Shown here piece after piece: positions 9,701 through 17,967 of a stretch of 26,502 nt of DNA; position 1 is the stretch's first letter; each line of letters opens with the position of its first letter. The DNA comes from a virus, in IMG/VR virus record IMGVR_UViG_3300030389_003789, positions 1 to 26,502 of that record. The stretch is one strand, 5' to 3'. The notes beneath the pieces are model-generated. The model was not told where the DNA came from and made no database searches. It saw only the letters and a list, made by a program, of their open reading frames with translations. The translations under genes were made by a program, and so were the position numbers.

Positions 9701-12700
9701 CTATTAACCTTGATGCAGGTGTTCCATATTCTGGTCAAAACAAATCATTTATTATATCTAAAAACAAAAAAGGTACTATACTTGGTAAGTTTATGTTTCA
9801 CAAAGCTGGTCCAGAACTATCTGAAGCTATGGAAAAAGCTAATAATGGCGAAGGTATAAACTTTTTAGCAATGAGTAGTGCTATTAAACAATCAGGTAAT
9901 AGAGAACCTGGTGATTATATTTACAAAAAAGGTCAACCATTAGAGTTAACAGGTGCTGCAAAAGAAATTATAGAAATAAGACCTGGAGATTTAAAATACT
10001 CACAATCAGTTATAAATGACCATAAAATGTTGGGTATGAATGAAAGCCAAACAAAGGTAACAGGAATTACTTTTGTTAAGCAAATGGGTACAAATTTGCA
10101 TCCAGATATGTATAGCAAGACAGAACAATCTACTATAAATAATATATTTAATGAATTATCTCAAAGGTCTTTTGATGGTAAAACAGAGATTAATAATTTA
10201 GTTAGAGAATATAATAGAAAGCCTTCTAAAGAATTAATAGAAGATATAATAGAAAACTTTGATGATGTAGGCGTTAAACAAATTGAAACAACTTTAAAAA
10301 CTCCTGGTAGTGAAAAACTTGCACAGGAAATGCTTCTAAAAATATTAAAGGTTAATAAACAAAATTTAGAACAATCTATAACAGAAGGTGAATTAACAGG
10401 TACAACAGCAGAAGAAGCATCTAGGAATTTAGTGGATTTTTATTCTACAGCTGATAATATTGTAAAACATTTGTCTAAATTAGACCAAGCATATCCTATG
10501 TTTTTTGACAAATATACAAAAAACTATGTGAATGATGCTGTAAATAGATTTGTAGGAGAAAGAGTTTTAAAACCTAAAGTTAAAAATGCTATAGTTGCAA
10601 GAATGAGACCTTATGATAAAGCGTTACAACAAAAGTTTCCAGAGCTTAATAAAAATGATGAAATATTTTATTTAGGAGATTTATATAAAGAAACACCTAT
10701 GTTTACTAATATACCTGGTCTTGCTAAAACAACGTTAGGTAAATTATGGTCATTAAAAGAAACTAATAATCCTAAGTATAGACAAAACAAAGAACAGTTT
10801 GAAGAAATATTTGAAGCTATCAATGTAAGAGTTCCACAAGACTCTCCATCTGGTGCGCAGGTACTTAAATTTAAAGGTTTTACTGGCATTAAAGACCATG
10901 GAGTATTATCTCACGGTAGGTCTATGGAAGCACAAGGCGGTGCTGACCTTGATGGTGATGAATCATTTATTTATTTTGGTGGTAGAAACAGAGATGGTGT
11001 AGGCGAAGGTATGAAACAATCTTGGAAAGATATGTATAAAGCACAAAAAAAAGAGTTTTATACGAAAGATGAAAAAGCTATAAAGGATGCTAAAGAACAG
11101 TACCGAGACCAAATAGTAGTTAATCCTAAAAATAGTAAGATAAATCCTCAATTTTTAAAACAAGTAAATACTAATCCTGAAGCCAAATATTCTCCTGTTG
11201 TTAGAGCATTTACAGGTTTAGAAACTGCATCTAATAGAGGTAAAATGGGACCTGTTGTTACAATGGTATCTAATATGAGAGGAGCATGGAGTTCTCTTCG
11301 TGCAAGTAAAGATAAATTTGAAATTTATCAAGAAGGCGAGTATAAAGATGGTAAGAAGTTTAGAATAACAATGGAGCCTAGAGAGCCTAGTGCTGAGCAA
11401 AGAGACTTAACAAAAGCTCTTGTAAACTTTACAGCTGACCCAGCTAATGAAGCTGGATTAATTAGTATACCAGAAATGCAAAGTCTTTTAATGAGAGCTT
11501 ATTATACAGGTAAACACGAAACATACAATCCTGCAAATAAAAAATGGTCAGAATTTCCTGTAATGCCTGAACAATTTAGAAAATTTACTAAAACAATAAA
11601 CCAAAGATATAAAGATATAAAAGATTTTAATAGTGCTTATTTTAGTAGAAACTTTGAAGCTGATAGAGCTTATTCTGCTTATGAAAAACAAGAAATGACA
11701 AAAAGAATAAATAAGTATGAAGAACCCGAAATGACTACTTTTACTATGAAGTTTGCTAATACTTTAAAAGATGTTGATATGAATTTGTCTATATTTAATA
11801 GACTTGATTATAAAAGTTTAAAAAAGCTTCACGATAAACATAATGAATATGTTAAAAATTTAGATTTTTATAAAGAGCTTCTTGGTAGAACTGGTTTTAA
11901 AGAAAAATTTAGTGACCAAATAGATTTTGTATTAACTAATGATTTATTTGTTGAATCTACTTTAAAAAATACAGCTAAAGATGGTTTAGCTTTAATTAAT
12001 CAATTAAGAAAAGCTAAAATTGAACACAATATAAAAAAACCTAATGATGCAGTTGAAGTTGAAAACTATTTAAGAAAACTTGTAGATACATCTGAAGATT
12101 ATTTGTCAAATGCTTTTCACAATATTTCTACTTTAGAAAGAGTAATGGAAATATATCAGGCAAGTCGTAAAACAGACAAACCTTTAACTAGAGCTCTTAT
12201 GAAAAAAATAAGAAAAGAAGTAGAGCTATTAAAAGGTTTTAGTGCTTTTCAATATTCACAGAGAAGTAGAAAAGGTGATTTGTCTGCTATTGAATCTCAA
12301 AAACGAATGCAAGAAAAAAGAGAAGCTATAGAATTTTTTAAAGAAGCTGGTGTAGAGCCTCCTCCTGAATTAAAACTTCCTACTAGAAGAACAAAGATAA
12401 TGGACAATGCTCAAATAGATGCTAGGATAAAGAAATTTAAAGAATCTTTGCCTTCTAAATCTGCAAGAGATATGTTTGACACTTTATTTATAGGTTCTTT
12501 ACGTAGTCCAGAAGTGCAAAAAGCATTAGATAATGCTTTTAAAAATAATGTACCTCAAGATATAATAAATCAAATATTTCATGAAGGTACTAGAACAAAT
12601 ACTACTAAAGCTGCTTTTGATTCTAAAGAAATAAGTTCTGAAAATATTATTAAATTTTTTAAGACAAAAAACAAATACTATCTAAAATCTTTTGAACCTT

Positions 12701-15700
12701 ACAAAGAAAGTGAAGCAGATATAGCTAAATTTGAAAAGAAAGTAGAGCCTTTAGTTAATAAACGTAATATAAGATTGCTTGGTACTTTAACATCTGATTT
12801 TGACTCTTATAAAGGAATTACTCAACCTGGTAAAAAAATCTCCCCTGAAAATAAAAAAGTTGTACAAGAGCTTTTTGAACATTTAAAAATGTATTCTGAT
12901 GCAAAAGGAAAAGATATTAGCCAGTTATTAAGTGGTATATATGCAGGTATGGGAGACCCATTCGTAGATGTTGTTCCTAAAAAACTTAATCAAATGAACA
13001 TATCTGATTTTAAACTTATTAATAATTGGTTTAGACAAATACGTGAAGGCAATATGTTTCAACGTATGGAAAATTATGAAAATGCTTTAAAAAAAGCAGG
13101 CGTTAAAAAAAGATGGTGGTTATTGTTTCCTAAGCAAGTAAACTCAGAGCAAATGGCTCATGATATAAAGTTTTTACCTGCTGAAGGCTACTTTAAAACT
13201 AAAGATGTTACTCCTAAATTAGACAAAATGTATAGACCTACTTACTACGGTGAAGTATTACAAAACTGGATAGGAAGAACACAGGATTTAGCTCATGGTG
13301 TTGCTACTCAACAAATAGAAAGATTTAATGAAACATTTAAATATTTAGACCAAGTACCAGATGGTAGTGCTATCTGGAGATTAGGTGTTAGAAAAAGCGA
13401 ATTAAAACAATACGCTTCTACTAAAAAGAAAGTATATAAAGAAAACTGGGAAAAATCTAGAAAAAATAATGATTACTTCAAATTAAGAAAAAAGAAATAC
13501 AGCGTTGATTTTGGTGATGGTAAAAAAATCTATAGTGGTTACGAATTAGTTGATTTGACTATGAATAAACTTGAAGGTTTAATGAAAGAATATCATACTA
13601 GTATATCTGGAAAATTAGGAGCTTTGGCTAAATATAGAACAGGCTGGTATGACCCTGAACCTCCTAAAGGTAAACGTGAAAAAGGTCGTAGATATGAAAC
13701 TCAACCTATATTAGATTATAAATCTTTTATTAACGATTTAAATGTAGCTTATAAAAAAGGACAATTATTAAAATCTGGTGATAAAAAAGTTTCAGAATTT
13801 TTAGATATAGGTATTGATGGTATGAGACATATGGCTCGTTCTATGCTTGTAGATTTATTGCCTGTTACTGAATATACTAGAGTAATAAAAGGCAAAGAAC
13901 AAAAAATAGGTGTTAAAAAGTATTATTCTTTGTCTAAAGCTGAACAAAAACTTTGGAAACCTGATAAAGCTGGAACATCTAAACAATATGAAGATTTAAT
14001 AATTAGTACAACAGGTTATAGAGAAGGTTATTATCCTCACTATTTTTATAGTAATAAAGAGTTAAAAAAATCTCTTGAAAAAGAAAAGAAAGCTCTTGAA
14101 GATAATACTACTATGAATAAAAAACAAAAAGCTCACGAAATGGAAAAGCTTATATATAAATACAAACATAGAGTTGGTGATTGGGATTATGCTGATTTTC
14201 ATAATTGGAAAAAAATGGATGCAGATTTATTTAAAGAAACATTGTCTAAAATAGAAACAAAAGAACTTGCTAAAACAGAAAGCTCTAAGTTGCCTACTGT
14301 AGATATGCAATTTGGCAATATGAAAGCAAGAGACAATCATATGGCTGGATGGATGATTGAGCCTATGGCTGTTGAAATGTATATAAATAATGTGACAAAT
14401 ACTTACTTTAGACAACTTGGAAATATAATGTCTAGATATACTCTTCATAATATGAGAGATAGATTATATAATGAGATGGTTACAAAAGCTAATAAAAAAG
14501 ATAAAGATGAAGCTTCTAGAGTTGTTAATGGCATTGTTACTTTTTGGAAAAAATATGCAAGTGAGGCTATGGGCAATCCTGTTACTATATCTCAAGCTGA
14601 ACTATCTGACCCTAATTTAAAACTATCAGGCACTCCTTATGCTTGGTTTGCTGATAATTTAATGGCTAAAAAGCTTAATAAAATGGGAGAAAAATTAGGT
14701 TTTAAACAAAAAGATATGGTTTTAGGTGGCCTTGATGCTTTTAATGTTAGGTCTTTTGCTAACGTTGAAGGTAAATATCAGTTAGCTACTCTTATGACAC
14801 ATCCTAAAACTATGATAAACAATGTTTTTGGTGGTACTATACATACATTTCAATCTGTTGGAGGAGATGCTTTATTAAAAGCTAGAAATATAGATTACTT
14901 ACAAGGAATTAATCCTCAATTTAAAACAAAAGAAGATGTAAATAAATTTGTTAGAAAGTTTGGTATACAACCTGAAATGTTGCAACACGAGTTTGGATTA
15001 CAAAGAGAATTTAGACAAGGTAAAGCTAAAGCTTTTGTTAATGAATTAGTTGATATATCTAAAAAAGAAGGATTTAGAGTTAGTGATTTAGACATATCTG
15101 CTATTGCAAAAAAATATGGAGTTAGCAACGCTATTATGACTAAGGCTGCTAAGTTTATGACTATACCTGAGTTTGCATTAAGAAGAGATTCATTTATGGC
15201 TCATTATATTAAAGCTTACGAAAGATTCGGTGGTGCAATTACAAATCCTGAACATCCTTATTTAATAGAAATAGCTAAAAAAGGTGTTAAAGCTACCCAG
15301 TTTTTATATAATGCTCCTTATCGTCCTGCATTTGCTCGTTCTGCATTTGGCAAAATGATGACAAGATTTCAATTATGGTCTTACAATGCTGTAAGATTTA
15401 GAAATGATGCAAGAAAAGCTGCTAAACTTTATGATTTTGCTCCAGGAACTGAAGCTACTAAAAGGTTAGAAAGAATATTAGCATTAGATATGCTTATTAT
15501 GGCTCTTTCTGGTGTGTTTATGTATTCATTATTTGAACAAACATTACCAGCTCCTTGGAACTGGTTACAAGATTCTGCTGAATGGATTTTTGGAGATGAA
15601 AAAGAAAGAGATAGAGCTTTCTTTGGTATGTATCCTACAGCTATAGCTCCATTACAAATGATTACTCCTCCTATAGCAAGACTTCCAATATCTGCTATAA

Positions 15701-15942
15701 GACAATTTGCTGAAGATGATTACACTAAATTATCTGATTATTATATGTGGACTATGCTTCCTTTTGGTAGGATTTTAAGGGATACATTCCATCCAGAATC
15801 TGGTATTATAAACAATCCTATGAGATTACCAGAAAAAGTTGCTGGATTTCCATTAACAGGACTTGCTATAGAAGCTTCTAAAATTAAGAAATCTGATAGA
15901 CAAGTACCTATTCCAGGTTTTGTTTCTAGTAAAGAGGATTAA
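6748..15942 (+). CDS. 3064-residue virion megaprotein with RNA-polymerase-like DxDGD motif
   Basis: This is a giant polyvalent protein, probably packaged in the virion and injected. It has an AGGAG site and an ATG at 6748. Residues 60-260 include several hydrophobic Gly/Ala segments ('LGHLIGFAPGILAGPLSLGG', 'FFSGAVAGGVF') that could be membrane-active. Around 970-1050 lies a segment with 'VDGAIIV' and 'FLAMSSAIK' (Lys1047). Arg-Val-Pro follows at 1361-1363 and 'GGADLDGDES' with D1400, D1402 and D1404. In cellular RNA polymerase beta', an Arg-Pro segment sits about 35 residues before the Mg-binding DFDGD, a very similar spacing. Residues 1500-2900 are long charged helical regions, with a 'GYYPHYF' motif near 2425. 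Near 2910-2930 there is one probable membrane segment. It is therefore a candidate double-psi-barrel polymerase of the YonO/crAss-gp66 kind. The exact domain borders, and whether it is active, are unknown. Confidence 0.6.
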   Translation: MAEVQQFAPILSKQQTKNYIKAYDNRPHRFNESDLERIRQHAQYHNVPFYEGDFSIIDAVGHAASGFFEGFTTLNVSKKAPDNTYEAIAKNLGHLIGFAPGILAGPLSLGGRALAKTALTKSNILLDASKFLAGKKGLPLLVAEKYITPRAAKLSSSLINAGTSSKSKAMQEASAFLLSGKAKHIAEGAFNLGTASALSSWQGGVDSMIDSFFSGAVAGGVFRTIGNQINAGSPRAEKFARGLAGSIFMGVPSTLRGATTPEQVYEYLMGAYFGGSERPWTVARAMPIAQKVREKALKSDDPVQSKLMDPRVLYEKWDTLAPEVKKEVLKITEGPGFAGGNAEQIEATINEVYNEAVRKGMAPARKEIEAQGKDIRTEVFKEAAKEQTRQVQTVVKKTLKKAGIKYKPDERQFYVLTTGQKGTQAEALKSAKKSGIASVETVFPAQRERGKADLPVTLPRQELVKSNQAIEKAVKSLNELGEKVNLANLNEYARDGIRRDYRNVEFSKQVVAVDTINPKMTATRGLSKYAVQMAINANKRVDIYDKTKGWLKYDKDKKRFVTTAVVPELGARTAFFGKKALDATEKMALQSMFDKYEKIGFKQEIAKEVEKKEDTLELDTNNIRDIGESSSSFIDNKMSFLMNQYLRPELKKTIKSIDDVNAKIIETTKVSGELALDYLDRGSTKNRSYEWVEAVEEKSGIEIPQALKNKMRQWVAVQNQGEVVRFINAEEAPPGLFYAKKRAASKVELTDKENPFSLGGKSKLVIEPKKPFKYAILDAINIEGKEYDLSKFEFQRSLEGVPPNTIRSERMYFLNNVIKKMDKKGYHMYGGVGDKDRIVFVEYHPNASKVKLPKFPPSIYTEAKNRFLMDKAMHDKAARSIIAHEEAMNGLPISEMVGKKGKFIQNAVEANKRAQIWFTNGISGDKEFINNPKRVGNLNLSKEGNYKTSLIADPKKVKNILNKLNIELPQHVDGAIIVTDKVLDAINLDAGVPYSGQNKSFIISKNKKGTILGKFMFHKAGPELSEAMEKANNGEGINFLAMSSAIKQSGNREPGDYIYKKGQPLELTGAAKEIIEIRPGDLKYSQSVINDHKMLGMNESQTKVTGITFVKQMGTNLHPDMYSKTEQSTINNIFNELSQRSFDGKTEINNLVREYNRKPSKELIEDIIENFDDVGVKQIETTLKTPGSEKLAQEMLLKILKVNKQNLEQSITEGELTGTTAEEASRNLVDFYSTADNIVKHLSKLDQAYPMFFDKYTKNYVNDAVNRFVGERVLKPKVKNAIVARMRPYDKALQQKFPELNKNDEIFYLGDLYKETPMFTNIPGLAKTTLGKLWSLKETNNPKYRQNKEQFEEIFEAINVRVPQDSPSGAQVLKFKGFTGIKDHGVLSHGRSMEAQGGADLDGDESFIYFGGRNRDGVGEGMKQSWKDMYKAQKKEFYTKDEKAIKDAKEQYRDQIVVNPKNSKINPQFLKQVNTNPEAKYSPVVRAFTGLETASNRGKMGPVVTMVSNMRGAWSSLRASKDKFEIYQEGEYKDGKKFRITMEPREPSAEQRDLTKALVNFTADPANEAGLISIPEMQSLLMRAYYTGKHETYNPANKKWSEFPVMPEQFRKFTKTINQRYKDIKDFNSAYFSRNFEADRAYSAYEKQEMTKRINKYEEPEMTTFTMKFANTLKDVDMNLSIFNRLDYKSLKKLHDKHNEYVKNLDFYKELLGRTGFKEKFSDQIDFVLTNDLFVESTLKNTAKDGLALINQLRKAKIEHNIKKPNDAVEVENYLRKLVDTSEDYLSNAFHNISTLERVMEIYQASRKTDKPLTRALMKKIRKEVELLKGFSAFQYSQRSRKGDLSAIESQKRMQEKREAIEFFKEAGVEPPPELKLPTRRTKIMDNAQIDARIKKFKESLPSKSARDMFDTLFIGSLRSPEVQKALDNAFKNNVPQDIINQIFHEGTRTNTTKAAFDSKEISSENIIKFFKTKNKYYLKSFEPYKESEADIAKFEKKVEPLVNKRNIRLLGTLTSDFDSYKGITQPGKKISPENKKVVQELFEHLKMYSDAKGKDISQLLSGIYAGMGDPFVDVVPKKLNQMNISDFKLINNWFRQIREGNMFQRMENYENALKKAGVKKRWWLLFPKQVNSEQMAHDIKFLPAEGYFKTKDVTPKLDKMYRPTYYGEVLQNWIGRTQDLAHGVATQQIERFNETFKYLDQVPDGSAIWRLGVRKSELKQYASTKKKVYKENWEKSRKNNDYFKLRKKKYSVDFGDGKKIYSGYELVDLTMNKLEGLMKEYHTSISGKLGALAKYRTGWYDPEPPKGKREKGRRYETQPILDYKSFINDLNVAYKKGQLLKSGDKKVSEFLDIGIDGMRHMARSMLVDLLPVTEYTRVIKGKEQKIGVKKYYSLSKAEQKLWKPDKAGTSKQYEDLIISTTGYREGYYPHYFYSNKELKKSLEKEKKALEDNTTMNKKQKAHEMEKLIYKYKHRVGDWDYADFHNWKKMDADLFKETLSKIETKELAKTESSKLPTVDMQFGNMKARDNHMAGWMIEPMAVEMYINNVTNTYFRQLGNIMSRYTLHNMRDRLYNEMVTKANKKDKDEASRVVNGIVTFWKKYASEAMGNPVTISQAELSDPNLKLSGTPYAWFADNLMAKKLNKMGEKLGFKQKDMVLGGLDAFNVRSFANVEGKYQLATLMTHPKTMINNVFGGTIHTFQSVGGDALLKARNIDYLQGINPQFKTKEDVNKFVRKFGIQPEMLQHEFGLQREFRQGKAKAFVNELVDISKKEGFRVSDLDISAIAKKYGVSNAIMTKAAKFMTIPEFALRRDSFMAHYIKAYERFGGAITNPEHPYLIEIAKKGVKATQFLYNAPYRPAFARSAFGKMMTRFQLWSYNAVRFRNDARKAAKLYDFAPGTEATKRLERILALDMLIMALSGVFMYSLFEQTLPAPWNWLQDSAEWIFGDEKERDRAFFGMYPTAIAPLQMITPPIARLPISAIRQFAEDDYTKLSDYYMWTMLPFGRILRDTFHPESGIINNPMRLPEKVAGFPLTGLAIEASKIKKSDRQVPIPGFVSSKED

Positions 15943-15960
15943 CCTTCTTTTATTTGTTTT
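15931..15960. terminator. Weak possible bidirectional terminator at the convergent junction
   Basis: The last codons of the megaprotein and of the convergent zinc-protein gene overlap by 4 bases. The sequence AAAGAGG-ATTAA-CCTTCTTT can form a short stem with a one-base bulge. It is followed on the plus strand by TATTTGTTTTT. The stem is short and AT-rich, so efficiency would be low. Confidence 0.3.
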
Positions 15961-16127
15961 TCTATAGCTACAAAAGGGTCATAAGTAAAATCGTAATAAC
16001 AATCCATATGAATAATAACTGATTCATCTTCATGAAAAGTACCATCTTGACCTAAAAACCCTCTTGATGCTTTATATATAGGAGCGCTATGTCCAATCAA
16101 CTCTCCACACTTTTTACATCTAACCAT
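15939..16127 (-). CDS. Small zinc-ribbon-like protein, 62 residues
   Basis: Residues 4-7 form CKKC after 'MVR'. A His-Met-Asp-Cys at about 40-43 could complete a zinc site (C4, C7, H40, C43). I do not know a specific family; many phages carry such short treble-clef/zinc-ribbon proteins of unknown role. The ATG overlaps the 3' end of the upstream DUF1599-like gene by 8 bases, with a modest purine-rich ribosome site (AAGAGAT). It is the last gene of the minus operon and runs 4 bases into the end of the megaprotein gene. Confidence 0.6.
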   Translation of the reverse strand: MVRCKKCGELIGHSAPIYKASRGFLGQDGTFHEDESVIIHMDCYYDFTYDPFVAIEKQIKEG

Positions 16128-16470
16128 TCTTTATCTCTTTTAAATATTTAGCATTTCTACTTTTTTTACCATCATCTTCTACCATTCCCCACAAAAGACA
16201 AAGATAAACAATCGCATCTGTTATTCGACCTCTAACATCTTCTCTTTGAGATTTATGACCATTAACATATGAACTAATGCCATCTATATGCTTTAAAAGA
16301 TAGACCATTAATACTTTTTCTCTGGTACATTCTATATGGTCAGCAACTCTTTCAAAGTTAGCAAAAGCGTTACTTGTCTTTCTTGCGTACTCCTTTTGAC
16401 CCGCTTCCCTCATCTTTTGGATTTGACTGAATATTTTTTGTATCAGGCTTTCCATCTTTTTTCTTGTCAT
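16120..16470 (-). CDS. DUF1599/nucleotide-modification-associated-like phage protein
   Basis: This is a 116-residue helical protein. The core reads 'QKEYARKTSNAFANFERVAD', later 'LLKHIDGISSYV', and near the end 'RITDAIVYLCLLWGMVED'. This pattern (K.Y......ANF......, KH......, .I.D...YL.LL) matches what I recall of the DUF1599/Nmad1 group, which is common in tailed phages and linked by context to modified nucleotide metabolism; its biochemical role is unsettled. The start at 16470 is favoured by an AAGGAG seven bases upstream, although it lies 101 bases inside the preceding gene. A later Met at residue 20 lacks a ribosome site. Confidence 0.55.
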   Translation of the reverse strand: MTRKKMESLIQKIFSQIQKMREAGQKEYARKTSNAFANFERVADHIECTREKVLMVYLLKHIDGISSYVNGHKSQREDVRGRITDAIVYLCLLWGMVEDDGKKSRNAKYLKEIKNG

Positions 16471-16669
16471 CTTTCATCTCCTTCATCTTTTCTGCTTGTT
16501 TTTCAACGTATTTATTAAAATCTTCTAGCTTATTTTCCATTCTAATATACATACCTAACAAGTTATCAAGATTGTGTATTATGTTTATTGTTTGATTTAA
16601 TCTGTTGTTTACCTCTACAACAGAACTTGCTACTTCTCTTATTGTTGGCTTTTTTTTAAAGTTTGCCAT
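16370..16669 (-). CDS. Helical small protein with charged tail, 99 residues
   Basis: Residues 10-62 look like a long helix or coiled coil ('VVEVNNRLNQTINIIHNLDNLL', then 'YVEKQAEKMKEMKDDKKKDG'). The last 35 residues are Lys/Asp/Gly-rich and probably disordered. Similar short helical proteins occur in marine podoviruses but I know no function. There is an AAAGGAG site before the ATG. The start overlaps the stop of the upstream zinc protein by 14 bases, and the 3' 101 bases also encode the start of the DUF1599-like gene in another frame. Confidence 0.6.
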   Translation of the reverse strand: MANFKKKPTIREVASSVVEVNNRLNQTINIIHNLDNLLGMYIRMENKLEDFNKYVEKQAEKMKEMKDDKKKDGKPDTKNIQSNPKDEGSGSKGVRKKDK

Positions 16670-16886
16670 CTAAACTCCTTTCTTTCATTTTCTTTCTATA
16701 ATGTTTACTTCCATAACATTCTTTGTAAACACATTTTCTACACATTGGTTCTAAGATAGGCGGCTCCCAAGTATCAACAAATTGTGCATGTCTAAACCTG
16801 TAAACCGCCTGATTTTTGTATGTGCCACAAACTGTGCACTTTTCTAATCTATTCTCAGCCAGTAACTGAACAAGCCTCTTTTTCAA
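16656..16886 (-). CDS. Zinc-finger-like small protein with TTG start, 76 residues
   Basis: Two Cys pairs are visible: CTVC at residues 17-20 and 'MCRKC' near 49-52, with an extra Cys at 57. This fits a four-Cys zinc ribbon of about 35 residues, followed by a basic tail ('KHYRKKMKERSLDGK') that could bind nucleic acid. The start is TTG at 16886, preceded by GAGGAAATAAAGC; no in-frame ATG exists before the first Cys pair. It overlaps the upstream gene by 32 bases, which suggests coupled translation. No specific family is recognised. Confidence 0.6.
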   Translation of the reverse strand: MKKRLVQLLAENRLEKCTVCGTYKNQAVYRFRHAQFVDTWEPPILEPMCRKCVYKECYGSKHYRKKMKERSLDGKL

Positions 16887-17136
16887 GCTTTATTTCCTCG
16901 TTCAATTTAGTTGTATAGCGTTTTAAGGCGCTATTTGCCTCTTTTTTCCACTCTTTTACTTTATAGGCACTAAAAGATATAGGTTTTGAGTTTTCTGCTC
17001 TAATTATTTCTATTTCTCTCATTTTCTTATCAAAGTAAAATTTTATACCTTCTAAAAGCTTAACGCATGTTACTGTATCTTTACCTATTACGTCTTCTAT
17101 TATTTTTGCGATGTTTTCATAGTCGCTTCTTTGCAT
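16855..17136 (-). CDS. Unrecognised small helical protein, 93 residues
   Basis: I do not recognise this protein. It is predicted helical and Lys/Glu-rich throughout, with residues 5-50 ('ENIAKIIEDVIGKDTV') likely one helical bundle and 65-90 another charged helix. A GGGAG ribosome site lies before ATG 17136. It overlaps genes on both sides, as is usual in this cluster. It is probably soluble, since no membrane segment is present. Confidence 0.55.
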   Translation of the reverse strand: MQRSDYENIAKIIEDVIGKDTVTCVKLLEGIKFYFDKKMREIEIIRAENSKPISFSAYKVKEWKKEANSALKRYTTKLNEEIKLEKEACSVTG

Positions 17137-17228
17137 AACTCTAACTCCCTTCTTAGAAAAGCAATCTCTTCGTTTGCTTTGTCTAATTGGATTTGGAGAT
17201 GCCTTCTTTTATCATATTCTGTTTTCAA
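17100..17228 (-). CDS. Candidate 42-residue coiled-coil protein with TTG start
   Basis: This short frame starts with TTG at 17228, six bases after a good AAGGAAG site, and ends with TAA at 17100. The product begins MKTEYDKRRHLQIQLDKANE and continues with heptad-like Leu/Ile spacing ('EEIAFLRRELELCKEA'), a typical short coiled coil. It overlaps the preceding 72-residue gene by 17 bases and the next gene by 37. It fills the only gap in an otherwise fully overlapping cluster, which supports it. The non-ATG start and the small size keep it a candidate. Confidence 0.5.
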   Translation of the reverse strand: MKTEYDKRRHLQIQLDKANEEIAFLRRELELCKEATMKTSQK

Positions 17229-17430
17229 TGCTATCTTCCTTTCCTATATTTCTTAGTTCAAATTCCTGATGATTCACAGGGAATCTACCAGTAGGTCCAC
17301 CAGTTTTAAATACAGGGAATAAACCCCTGTTTCCGCACAAAAACAAAGGTTTATTTGATACCCATCTTCCTGGTTTTTCCTCAGTTAATACAGCGCCAGT
17401 ATAATTTCTATTTCTTTTAAAAGATTCCAT
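17212..17430 (-). CDS. Unrecognised 72-residue protein
   Basis: I do not recognise a family. The middle is Gly/Pro/Phe-rich ('KPLFLCGNRGLFPVFKTGGP') with many aromatic and basic residues, and suggests a small beta-rich fold. A clear AAGGAG site precedes ATG 17430. The start overlaps the nuclease gene by 14 bases and the stop overlaps the candidate coiled-coil gene. The strong ribosome site and tight spacing support a real gene. Confidence 0.55.
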   Translation of the reverse strand: MESFKRNRNYTGAVLTEEKPGRWVSNKPLFLCGNRGLFPVFKTGGPTGRFPVNHQEFELRNIGKEDSIENRI

Positions 17431-17833
17431 GAATCTCCTTAATAGGAATTAATACTATTTCGCTTGTATTGTCATCTCCTCCTACAGTTAGAGTAGCTTT
17501 GCCTTCTTTGACAAGTTGTTTTACTCTTTTTTTCAGTAAATCAACAGGTATTAATATAACTCCTTCTTTAACGCCTTTGTATGATAGTATATGCGCCCAC
17601 CATTCAGCTTCTGTTACACTTAAACCGCTATATTTACCTCTACTTCTTAACTCTATTACTATGTTACCAGTTCTCTTCCAGATGTCTCTTTCTGTCTTAA
17701 CTTCTACTTTACCTAAAGACAAAATATTAGCTAAGCTATACTCAGCTTCTTCTCCAAACTTTAAATCAATATCAAATTTTGAAGTATATTCTTTCGTGAA
17801 CTTTTCTTTTAGCCTTTCAGCCACTTGTTCCAT
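17417..17833 (-). CDS. PD-(D/E)XK nuclease (Holliday-resolvase-like)
   Basis: This 138-residue protein is a probable metal-dependent DNA endonuclease. The catalytic core is visible as 'EEAEY' near 28-32, then a strand with 'KVEVKTERD' (E44, K46 as the E-x-K of the motif), then 'GNIVIELRSRGKYSGLSVTEAEWW'. This matches small phage nucleases that act on branched or recombination DNA. The first acidic residue of the motif is probably one of E28, E29 or E32. A resolvase or branch-nuclease role fits the nearby Sak4-like recombinase. The ATG has an AGAGGT site and overlaps the upstream 52-residue gene by 25 bases. Confidence 0.7.
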   Translation of the reverse strand: MEQVAERLKEKFTKEYTSKFDIDLKFGEEAEYSLANILSLGKVEVKTERDIWKRTGNIVIELRSRGKYSGLSVTEAEWWAHILSYKGVKEGVILIPVDLLKKRVKQLVKEGKATLTVGGDDNTSEIVLIPIKEIHGIF

Positions 17834-17967
17834 TCGTCTAACCTCTTCTTTCTTTCCTTTGCTATTTGTTTAGTTTTTTCAGGGTTAACCTTTGCTCCCT
17901 TTTTCTTTAATTGATGTGTTTTAGTTCCCATTTTAGGAAAAACACATTTTGCATAATCTCCTTTCAT
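17809..17967 (-). CDS. Basic 52-residue protein
   Basis: The start at 17967 is chosen because a strong GGAGGT lies 5 bases upstream. A longer frame reaching 18000 would begin inside an inverted-repeat element and has no ribosome site. The product is very basic (about a third Lys/Arg), starts MKGDYAKCVFPKMGTKTHQL and ends with a helical 'AKERKKRLDEWNKWLKG'. It could bind nucleic acid. No family is recognised. A structured leader lies directly upstream. Confidence 0.6.
   Translation of the reverse strand: MKGDYAKCVFPKMGTKTHQLKKKGAKVNPEKTKQIAKERKKRLDEWNKWLKG

Noticed and set aside
6748-15942. N4-type (T7-like) virion RNA polymerase
   Set aside because: No single-subunit T7-like polymerase motifs were recognised; the DLDGD motif points to the two-barrel type instead.
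17469-17873. Plus-strand frame of 134 codons opposite the PD-(D/E)XK nuclease
   Set aside because: Ser/Leu-rich composition, no ribosome site, and the opposite strand encodes a recognisable nuclease.
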